Positions 57,482 through 64,000 of a DNA stretch of 64,000 nt are shown here, in pieces. Location: assembly GCF_019898765.1 (NCBI RefSeq), contig NZ_JAIOKB010000004.1:186001-250000 (forward strand), in the 5' to 3' direction. This DNA comes from Sphingomonas yunnanensis (GTDB lineage Bacteria; Pseudomonadota; Alphaproteobacteria; Sphingomonadales; Sphingomonadaceae). The translations under genes and the position numbers were made by a program. The notes beneath the pieces were generated by a model that was not told the DNA's origin, ran no database searches, and saw nothing but the letters and a program-made list of their open reading frames with translations. Numbering within the stretch: position 1 is the stretch's first letter; every line of letters begins with the position of its first letter.

Positions 57482-58675
57482 CTACCCCGCCACCACCCCG
57501 CGCCATGCCGCGAGCCCGCGCTCCAGGTCGGCGATCAGGTCGTCCGGATGCTCCAGCCCGATCTGCAACCGCACCAGCGGCCCCTCGAACGCGCAGACGG
57601 TCGCGCTGCGATGGCGCTGCGGGTCGATCGGCACGGCGAGGCTCTCGAACCCGCCCCAGCTGTAGCCGATGCCGAAATGGTCGAGCGAGTCGATCAGCGC
57701 CGCGCGCGCCGCATCGCTGCCGCCGTCCAGCACGAACGAGAACAGCCCCGAGGCGCCGGCGAAGTCACGCTTCCACAGCTCATGCCCCGGACAGGACGGC
57801 AAGGCCGGGTGGAGCACCCGCGTCACCTCCGGCCGCGCTTCCAGCCAGCGCGCCACCGCCAGCGCGCTGCGCTCGTGCTGCGCCAGCCGTACCGCCATCG
57901 TGCGCAGCCCGCGGCTGCCGAGGAAGGCGTCGTCGGCGCTGATCACCTGCCCGAGCTGGAAGCTGGTGTCGCGCAGCGGGGCGAACCGCCCCGGCGCCGC
58001 GGTGACCGAGCCCATCATCACGTCGGAATGGCCACCGACATATTTGGTGCAGGCGAGCACCGAATAATCGACGCCCAGCGCGATGACCGGGAAGAGCAGC
58101 GGCGTCGCCCAGGTGTTGTCGATCACCGTCGCCACGCCGCGCGCCTTGGCGGCGGCGACGATCGCCGGCACGTCCTGCACCTCGAAGGTGAGGCTGCCGG
58201 GGCTCTCCATGAAGATCACGCGGGTGCGATCGCCGATCAGCTCGGCGATACCCGCGCCGATCAGCGGATCGTAATAGCGCGTCGTGATCCCCATCCGCGC
58301 GAGCAGCTTGTCGGCGAGCGAGCGGGTCGGGTCATAGGCGCTGTCGACCAGCAGCAGCTCGTCGCCGGGCGACAGCAGCGTCAGCAGGCAGGCCGCGATC
58401 GCCGCGACGCCCGAGGGATAGAGGAAGGTCGCCTCGGCACCGGGCTCCAGCTCGGTGAGCGCGTCGGCGAGGCTCCACTGCGTCGGTGTGCCGCGGCGGC
58501 CATAGAACAGGCGGTGGTGCGTGTCGCGCGCGCCGGTCGCGCGCAGGTGCGCGACGTCGTCGTAGAGGATCGTCGAGGCGCGCCACACCGGCGTGTTGAC
58601 GACTCCGCCGGTCCACTCGTCGCGGCGCCCGGCCTGGACGACCCGGGTAGCGGGCTTGATCGGTCGGTCGCTCAT
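57482..58675 (-). CDS. metC: Cystathionine beta-lyase
   Basis: PLP enzyme that makes homocysteine from cystathionine. 397 residues of the Cys/Met metabolism fold I family, with the PLP Lys in ACTKYVGGHSD and the upstream DNTWATPLLF. The ATG at 58675 overlaps the sseA stop as ATGA, so sulfurtransferase and lyase are coupled; the longer frame to 58717 has no support. A cystathionine gamma-lyase-like role is possible, but YGRRGTPTQ and the Trp-containing SWGGFESL fit MetC. Confidence 0.93.
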   Translation of the reverse strand: MSDRPIKPATRVVQAGRRDEWTGGVVNTPVWRASTILYDDVAHLRATGARDTHHRLFYGRRGTPTQWSLADALTELEPGAEATFLYPSGVAAIAACLLTLLSPGDELLLVDSAYDPTRSLADKLLARMGITTRYYDPLIGAGIAELIGDRTRVIFMESPGSLTFEVQDVPAIVAAAKARGVATVIDNTWATPLLFPVIALGVDYSVLACTKYVGGHSDVMMGSVTAAPGRFAPLRDTSFQLGQVISADDAFLGSRGLRTMAVRLAQHERSALAVARWLEARPEVTRVLHPALPSCPGHELWKRDFAGASGLFSFVLDGGSDAARAALIDSLDHFGIGYSWGGFESLAVPIDPQRHRSATVCAFEGPLVRLQIGLEHPDDLIADLERGLAAWRGVVAG

Positions 58676-59520
58676 GCCGCCCCCGTCGTCTTGGGGGTGC
58701 TCGGGTCCGCGCCCCACTCGGTCCAGCTGCCGTCATAGACCGCGGCGTCGCGCCCGAGCAGGTGCGCGCCGAAGGCGAGCACGCTCGCGGTGATGCCCGA
58801 GCCGCAGGTCATCACCATCGGCCGTTCGAGGGCGACGCCGGCGTCGCGGAAGGCGGCGGCGAGCGCCGCACCGCGCTTCCACCGGCCGTCTTCCTCTAAC
58901 AGCCGCTTGTAGGGCAGGTTGCGCGCGCCGGGCATATGGCCGGGGGCGACGCCGGCGCGCGGGTCGGGCTCCGCGCCGGTGAACCGCGCGGCCGAGCGCG
59001 CGTCGAGGATCTGCTCGCTCGCGTCGCGCTGGATCGAGCGCATCGCGGCGAGATCGCGCAGCCCCGTCGTCCCAGTGCCGGCGTCGACCGCGCGCGGCGG
59101 CACCGCGCCGTCGCCCTGTTCGAGCGGGAGGTCCGCTCGCTTCCATGCTGCCAGCCCGCCGTCGAGCAGCGCGACCCTGTCGAAGCCGAAGGCGCGCAGC
59201 ATCACCCAGGCGCGCGCGGCGGTATGATGCGGCGCGTCGTCGTAGAGCACGATCCGGGTGGCGCGATCGATCCCCAGCCGTGCCGCACGCTCGGCGAACT
59301 GGGCCGCCCCGGGCATGGTCGAGGGGAGGGCGCTCGTCGCGTCCGAGAAGCCCGCCAGGTCCATGTAGAGCGCGCCCGGCACATGGCCCGAGCGATACTC
59401 GGCGGCATGGTCGCGCGGCGGCTCACTCGGCAGCAGTGCGTCGTAGCTGGCGTCGAGGACGCGCAGGTCGGGCGCGTCGAGCTGGTCGGCGAGCCAGGTG
59501 GCGGAGACGAGCGGTTCCAT
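58672..59520 (-). CDS. sseA: 3-mercaptopyruvate sulfurtransferase (rhodanese)
   Basis: Two rhodanese domains in 282 residues; the second holds the active Cys in [10 protein letters not shown], where CGSG(I/V)T marks mercaptopyruvate sulfurtransferases rather than thiosulfate ones. The first has no Cys at that place. ATG 59520 has GAGAGGG upstream; ATG 59532 is an alternative. First gene of the sseA-metC pair; divergent from queF with a 75-base gap. Confidence 0.92.
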   Translation of the reverse strand: MEPLVSATWLADQLDAPDLRVLDASYDALLPSEPPRDHAAEYRSGHVPGALYMDLAGFSDATSALPSTMPGAAQFAERAARLGIDRATRIVLYDDAPHHTAARAWVMLRAFGFDRVALLDGGLAAWKRADLPLEQGDGAVPPRAVDAGTGTTGLRDLAAMRSIQRDASEQILDARSAARFTGAEPDPRAGVAPGHMPGARNLPYKRLLEEDGRWKRGAALAAAFRDAGVALERPMVMTCGSGITASVLAFGAHLLGRDAAVYDGSWTEWGADPSTPKTTGAA

Positions 59521-59595
59521 GCCCTCTCTCATAGCCGGGCCAGCAGGCGCGGCAACAGGTCGCATTCCGCGCCGCGCGCGCCTATGTGCGCGCGC

Positions 59596-60042
59596 ATGAC
59601 CCCGATGCATCTTGGCCAGAACAGCCCGCTCCCCACCTCGCCGAAGGAGGCGGTGCTCGACTATGTCCCCAACCCGCGCCCCGGCCAGACCTATCTGGTG
59701 CGCTTCACCCAGCCCGAGTTCACCTCGCTCTGCCCGGTGACGGGACAGCCCGACTTCGCTCACCTCGTGCTCGACTATGTGCCCGGCGAGACGATCGTCG
59801 AGTCCAAATCGCTCAAGCTGTTCCTCGGCGCGTTCCGCAACCATGCGGCTTTCCACGAAGATTGCACCGTCGGGATCGGCGAGCGGCTTTACGAGGAGAT
59901 GCGCCCGCGCTGGCTGCGCATCGGCGGCTATTGGTATCCGCGCGGCGGCATGCCGATCGACGTCTTCTGGCAGTCGGCCGCCCCGCCGGCGGATCTGTGG
60001 CTGCCCGACCAGGGGGTTGCGCCCTATCGAGGCCGCGGTTGA
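59596..60042 (+). CDS. queF: NADPH-dependent 7-cyano-7-deazaguanine reductase QueF
   Basis: Reduces preQ0 to preQ1 in queuosine synthesis. 148 residues, the single-domain (type I) form. Thioimide-forming Cys in [12 protein letters not shown], and the [14 protein letters not shown] motif. ATG 59584 is an in-frame alternative. No preQ1 riboswitch fits in the short upstream gap. Confidence 0.96.
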   Translation: MTPMHLGQNSPLPTSPKEAVLDYVPNPRPGQTYLVRFTQPEFTSLCPVTGQPDFAHLVLDYVPGETIVESKSLKLFLGAFRNHAAFHEDCTVGIGERLYEEMRPRWLRIGGYWYPRGGMPIDVFWQSAAPPADLWLPDQGVAPYRGRG

Positions 60043-60159
60043 TCCCAATCGACCAACGCAGGTATTCCGCGGTGCAGCAAATTTGCAACCAATCACGTTA
60101 TCGCTGGTTCATGTAGGAGGCACGGCGCTACGTGGTGTCCGTGCTGCACCAGCGAAGGT

Positions 60160-62439
60160 ATGAGGATGAACCAGTCGGCCGTTCTGCAGGACGTCAACCA
60201 CATCGCGCTGATCGGTAATTTCCTGCCGCGACAGTGCGGCATCGCGACGTTCACGACCGACACCTACCAGGCATTGCGCGCACGCTTCCCTGACACCCAG
60301 GTGGATGTCTACGCGATGGACGATCATCCGGGGCGGTACGCGTACCCCGAGGCGGTCACCGCGGCGATCCCGCAGCACGACCTCTCCGCCTATGTCGCGA
60401 CCGCGCGGCGGATCGAGGAGAGCGGTGCCCAGGTGCTGTGGCTTCAGCACGAGTACGGCATCTTCGGCGGCGAGGCGGGGAGCCATATCTTCGCGCTGCT
60501 CGACCGCCTCACGATCCCGTTGATCGTGACGCTTCACACGGTGCTGGAGAAGCCGAGCACGTCCGAGCGCACGGTGCTCGAAGGGTTGCTGCGTCGCGCC
60601 TCCAAGGTGATCGTGATGGCAGAGCGCGGCCGCGAGATCCTGGAGCGCGTGTACGGCGCGAGCCCCAAGTCGATCGCGACGATCCCGCACGGCGTGCCCG
60701 ACCGATCGTTCGCCGAGCCGGACGCCTTCAAGGCGCGCTTCGGCTGGGACGGCAAGCGCGTGATCCTCACCTTCGGCCTGTTGGCGCCGGGCAAGGGTAT
60801 CGAGACGATCGTCGAGGCGATGCCCGCGGTGGTCGAGAAGAACCCGGACGCGATGTACATCGTGCTCGGGGCGACCCATCCCAACCTAGTCGCGCACGAG
60901 GGCGAGAAGTATCGCGATTCGCTGAAGGCGCGCGCGGCCGAGCTCGGCGTCGGCGACAATGTCGCCTTCATCGACGCCTTCGTCGATCACGACGATTTGA
61001 TCGACTATCTCCAGGCGGCGGACATCTACGCCACGCCCTATCTCAACCCGGCCCAGATCACGAGCGGCACGCTCAGCTACGCCGTCGGCGTCGGCAAGGC
61101 GGTGATCTCGACACCGTACGTCCACGCCACCGAGATTTTGGCGGACGGGCACGGGGTGCTGGTCGACTTTCGCGACTCTGCCGCCTTCGCGCGTGAGATC
61201 AACAATCTTCTGGGCAGCGCCCGCAACCTCGGACGTCTGTCCTCGCGTGCCTATGCGCGTGGCCGAACGATGATCTGGCCTCGTGTAGTGGAGCAAGCAA
61301 TGCAAGAGATCGCGACGAGTATCGCGACCCAGCCGCGGCGCCTCCGCGGCGGCGGCGACACCGACACAAAGGTGTTGCCTCCCGCGATCGCCGCCGTCGA
61401 GCGGATGAGTGACTCGACCGGCATGTTGCAGCACTCGATCTACTCGGTGCCCGACCGCCGGCATGGCTATTGCATCGACGATAACGCGCGCGCGCTGATG
61501 CTGATGAGCGCCGTCCCCGAGCTCGACGCGGCGACGCGCGACAAGTGGATGACGATCTACGCCTCGTTCGTGCAATATGCCTGGAACCCCGAGGTACGGC
61601 GTTTCCGCAACTTCATGAACTTCGACCGCACGTGGTGCGAGGACGTCGGGTCGGAGGATTCGAACGGCCGCACGCTCTGGGCGCTGGGAGTCACCGCGCG
61701 TGACGCGCACGAGGCCAAGCACCGCGACTGGGCACGCGCGATGTTCGATTCGACTGCGACGCTCGCGCTCGAGCTGGAGAGTCCGCGCGCGCAGGCGTTC
61801 GCGATGCTCGGCGCGGCCGCGATGCTCGAGGCATCGCCGCGTCACGAGTTGGCGACGCAGATCCTGCGCCGCTTCCCCGACGAGCATCTCAAGCTGCTCG
61901 ATGCGGCGCGGCGTCCCGAGTGGGGCTGGTTCGAGATCGTGCTTGCCTATGACAACGCGCGCCTGCCCGAGGCGATGCTGCGTGCCGGCGTCGCGCTCCA
62001 GCGCCCCGACCTGATCGCCTGCGGGATCGACACGCTCGAGTGGATCGTCGCCAAGCAGACTGCGCCCGAGGGGCATTTCCGCGCGGTAGGCTCGGAGAGC
62101 TTCGGCCGGGTCTATGCCGAGCCGCTGCCGTTCGACCAACAGCCGCTCGAGGCGCAGGCCACGATCGACGCCTGCGCCGCGGCGTTCGACGCCACCGGTG
62201 ATGCCCGCTGGTACGACGAGGCGAAGCGCGCCTACGACTGGTATCTCGGCGTCAACGATCTCGACCTGCCGCTGGCGACCCAGCGCGACGGCGGCTGTTT
62301 CGACGGGTTGATGCCGACCGGGCTCAACCGCAACCAGGGCGCCGAGTCGATCCTCGCGCTGCAAATGGCCTCGTGCGCGATTTCGGGGCTATCAATCCGC
62401 GCGGGAAAAGTGGCAGGGACGCAGCGCGACGTCGCCTGA
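60160..62439 (+). CDS. GT4 glycosyltransferase fused to a glycosidase-like helical domain
   Basis: A 759-residue two-domain protein. Residues 1-375 are a GT-B glycosyltransferase of family 4: GNFLPRQCGIATF at the N-terminus, LHTVLEKPS, GLLAPGKGIETI and the donor-site stretch PYLNPAQITSGTLSYA. After a linker with RRLRGGGDTD, residues 400-735 look like an (alpha/alpha)6 barrel of the glycosidase/epimerase type (GYCIDDNARALM, EDSNGRTLWALG, GWFEIVLAYDNARLPEAM). No signal peptide, so cytosolic. ATG 60166 is an alternative start. It is followed after 45 bases by a GH130 gene, suggesting synthesis and phosphorolysis of one mannose-type glycan. Products unknown. Confidence 0.9.
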   Translation: MRMNQSAVLQDVNHIALIGNFLPRQCGIATFTTDTYQALRARFPDTQVDVYAMDDHPGRYAYPEAVTAAIPQHDLSAYVATARRIEESGAQVLWLQHEYGIFGGEAGSHIFALLDRLTIPLIVTLHTVLEKPSTSERTVLEGLLRRASKVIVMAERGREILERVYGASPKSIATIPHGVPDRSFAEPDAFKARFGWDGKRVILTFGLLAPGKGIETIVEAMPAVVEKNPDAMYIVLGATHPNLVAHEGEKYRDSLKARAAELGVGDNVAFIDAFVDHDDLIDYLQAADIYATPYLNPAQITSGTLSYAVGVGKAVISTPYVHATEILADGHGVLVDFRDSAAFAREINNLLGSARNLGRLSSRAYARGRTMIWPRVVEQAMQEIATSIATQPRRLRGGGDTDTKVLPPAIAAVERMSDSTGMLQHSIYSVPDRRHGYCIDDNARALMLMSAVPELDAATRDKWMTIYASFVQYAWNPEVRRFRNFMNFDRTWCEDVGSEDSNGRTLWALGVTARDAHEAKHRDWARAMFDSTATLALELESPRAQAFAMLGAAAMLEASPRHELATQILRRFPDEHLKLLDAARRPEWGWFEIVLAYDNARLPEAMLRAGVALQRPDLIACGIDTLEWIVAKQTAPEGHFRAVGSESFGRVYAEPLPFDQQPLEAQATIDACAAAFDATGDARWYDEAKRAYDWYLGVNDLDLPLATQRDGGCFDGLMPTGLNRNQGAESILALQMASCAISGLSIRAGKVAGTQRDVA

Positions 62440-62484
62440 GCGGCGTCGCACACGTACCGTCGTTCACTAAGACGAGGCTGGTCC

Positions 62485-63765
62485 TTGGAGCTGTTCAACC
62501 ACCGGCTGCGTCTGCATGCCGATCCGTCGCGCGTCGTGGTGCGGCCCTTCCACATCGGCTGGATCGCCAACGCCAATGGCGTCAGCCGGTCGGAACGGCT
62601 GATCGCCGAGGTGCTCGACATGCCTCCGCAGGAGGCGCGCGACCAGCTCGACCTCGTGCTCAAGGACTTCGAGGCGCGTCACTGGCAGACTCGTCGCGTG
62701 TTCATGACTCGCTACGACGAGATCGCGACCGCGCACGGGCTCGACGGCAGCCGTATCAGCGACGAGAAGCGGCAGCTGATCGGCGCCTATTTCTGCCACG
62801 AGTACAGTTATGCCGCGGCCGCGCTGATGAACCCCAGCGCGGTGCCGCATCCCGACCAGAGCGGCATGGAGGACGGCGCGCAGCGCATCCTGATGAGCCT
62901 TCGCGCGGTCGGAGAGGGGCATATTTCCTCCGTCGCCTTCCGCGAGGGCATCATCACCTCGGACAATGAGCTCAAGCTCGCGCCCGAGCCGCCGTTCGCG
63001 ACGGCGACCGACGCGATCGGGACCGACGAGGAAGCGCCGCCGACCGGGCCGGTGACGGTGCACCGCCATCGCGACAGCACGCTCTCGGGCACGGTGATCT
63101 TCCCGATCACCGACGCGCAGTCGAAAGGGCTGGAGGACCTGCGCCTCGTCCATTTCGAGCATGACGACGGCAGCGTCGAGTGGCTCGGCACCTATACCGC
63201 GTACAATGGCGCGACGATCCAATCCGAGCTGATGCGCACGCGCGACTTCCGCGCCTTCGATCTGGTGCCGATGACGGGCAGCGCGGCGCGCAACAAGGGC
63301 ATCGCGCTCTTCCCGCGCAAGGTCGGCGGGCAGTATCTCTCGATCGGGCGGCAGGACGGCGAGAATCTGTACCTGCTCAAGACCGACGACCTTACCCATT
63401 GGGACGAGGGCGAGCTGATCCTCAAGCCGGTCTTCCCCTGGGAGTTCGTCCAGATCGGCAATTGCGGGCCGCCGATCGAGATCGACGAGGGCTGGCTGCT
63501 GCTGACCCACGGCGTCGGTGCGATGCGCAAATATTCGATCGGCGCGGCTTTGCTCGACAAGGACAATCCCGCCCGCGTGATCGGCCGCACCCGATCGCCG
63601 ATCCTCGCCGCGGCGGACCAGGATCGCGAGGGCTATGTGCCCAACGTGGTCTACACCTGCGGCGCGATGAAGCACGGCGACAAATTGTTCATGCCCTATG
63701 GCATCGCCGACAGTTCGGTAGGCTTCGCCTTCGTCTCGATCCGCGAGCTGCTCGACAAGATGTGA
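62485..63765 (+). CDS. GH130-family glycoside phosphorylase or hydrolase
   Basis: Five-bladed beta-propeller of 426 residues, in a family that cleaves beta-mannosides, mostly by phosphorolysis. C-terminal signatures: NCGPPIEIDEGWLLLTHGV, ARVIGRTRSPIL and GYVPNVVYTCG. Residues 1-150 are a helical N-terminal extension not part of the propeller. No signal peptide. The TTG start at 62485 has GACGAGG upstream. The family's usual catalytic Asp region reads HFEHDDGSVEWLGTYTAYNG, as in the subset without firm activity. Cotranscribed with the GT4 fusion. Confidence 0.88.
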   Translation: MELFNHRLRLHADPSRVVVRPFHIGWIANANGVSRSERLIAEVLDMPPQEARDQLDLVLKDFEARHWQTRRVFMTRYDEIATAHGLDGSRISDEKRQLIGAYFCHEYSYAAAALMNPSAVPHPDQSGMEDGAQRILMSLRAVGEGHISSVAFREGIITSDNELKLAPEPPFATATDAIGTDEEAPPTGPVTVHRHRDSTLSGTVIFPITDAQSKGLEDLRLVHFEHDDGSVEWLGTYTAYNGATIQSELMRTRDFRAFDLVPMTGSAARNKGIALFPRKVGGQYLSIGRQDGENLYLLKTDDLTHWDEGELILKPVFPWEFVQIGNCGPPIEIDEGWLLLTHGVGAMRKYSIGAALLDKDNPARVIGRTRSPILAAADQDREGYVPNVVYTCGAMKHGDKLFMPYGIADSSVGFAFVSIRELLDKM

Positions 63766-63804
63766 AGGGGTGGGGGCGGAAGGCGGCAATCGCTTCCCGC
63801 CCCA

Positions 63805-63908
63805 CTCCCGTCGTCGCGGCCTTGAGCCGGGACCCATCTTTCCGCACGAGCAACGCTTGTGGCGTACGTTGCGCGATAGCTCCCGCTCAAGGCCGGGATG
63901 ACGGGAGC
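63805..63908. repeat. Intergenic inverted repeat, family B
   Basis: CTCCCGTCGTCGCGGCCTTGAGC (63805-63827, first 20 bases given by CTCCCGTCGTCGCGGCCTTG) faces CTCAAGGCCGGGATGACGGG (63886-63905). It lies between convergent genes. Confidence 0.85.
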
Positions 63909-63912
63909 GAGC

Positions 63913-64000
63913 TCACCCCACCGCCAGCCGTCGCGTCCGCCGGTACAGCGCCCAGGTCACCGCCGCGAACATTAGCGTCCCCGCGATCAGCGCGACCTGC
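63913..64000 (-). CDS. 3' end of a membrane protein gene (5' end outside window)
   Basis: Minus-strand frame open from the window edge to a TGA at 63915-63913. The 28 residues read as the end of a membrane helix (LIAGTLMFAAVTWALY) followed by a basic tail (RRTRRLAVG). That fits the last helix of an inner-membrane protein with its C-terminus in the cytoplasm. Too short to name. Confidence 0.6.
   Translation of the reverse strand, partial: QVALIAGTLMFAAVTWALYRRTRRLAVG

Noticed and set aside
59533..59595. preQ1 riboswitch upstream of queF
   Set aside because: Gap is too short and lacks the C-rich loop and A-rich tail of preQ1 aptamers.

Overview
The window is about 70% G+C chromosomal DNA that looks like a Sphingomonas or close sphingomonad (Alphaproteobacteria). 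The support is inferential: TonB receptors of the sphingomonad/xanthomonad type, a GlpX-only fructose bisphosphatase, a single-domain QueF, an RNase E with an acidic insertion in its S1 domain and a C-terminal RGWW motif, and many 80-130 bp inverted repeats in the gaps of the type common in sphingomonad genomes. There is no rRNA, tRNA, CRISPR array, prophage or insertion sequence.

Region 1 (1-25.4 kb) is an accessory glycan-use locus. It starts with a plus-strand Oar-like TonB receptor (cut by the window edge) and a secreted GH144-like glucanase. Next comes a long minus-strand series, read from its promoter end: TonB receptor, GH20 hexosaminidase, GH2 beta-mannosidase, GH3 probable beta-xylosidase, GH125 alpha-1,6-mannosidase, GH92 alpha-mannosidase, GH29 alpha-fucosidase. 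Divergent from the receptor are a GntR/UTRA regulator and a GH2 beta-galactosidase joined by a TGATG overlap. The enzyme set matches the bonds of a plant complex N-glycan (core fucose, beta-1,2-xylose, mannoses, GlcNAc, terminal galactose) and parallels the nix system of Xanthomonas campestris. A shared TTGGTTACGT motif lies upstream of both the receptor/regulator pair and the GH20-led genes, suggesting one regulon.

Region 2 (25.5-46.8 kb) is mostly housekeeping: argJ, an odd leaderless cytochrome c-like gene, a small exported protein, secA, glpX, a CPBP protease-like membrane protein, an ABC-2 exporter pair, a DsbA-like protein coupled to a BepA-like M48 protease, rne, an Amidase_3 cell-wall amidase, PBP1A, prfB, a lipoprotein with a methyltransferase fold, and thyA.

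Region 3 (46.8-60 kb) holds a DUF3182 protein coupled to an alpha/beta hydrolase, a flavoprotein disulfide reductase, a PRISE-type short-chain reductase divergent from an HxlR regulator, then folA, ribF, ileS, lspA and a DUF3035 lipoprotein in a row, then metC/sseA divergent from queF.

Region 4 (60-64 kb) is a two-gene glycan module: a GT4 glycosyltransferase fused to a glycosidase-like helical domain, followed by a GH130 enzyme. The window ends in the 3' end of a membrane protein gene on the minus strand.

Thirteen inverted-repeat elements are scattered through the window, almost all between genes. Two of them sit at the 5' ends of coding regions (GH92 and the M48 protease) and blur the start codons.
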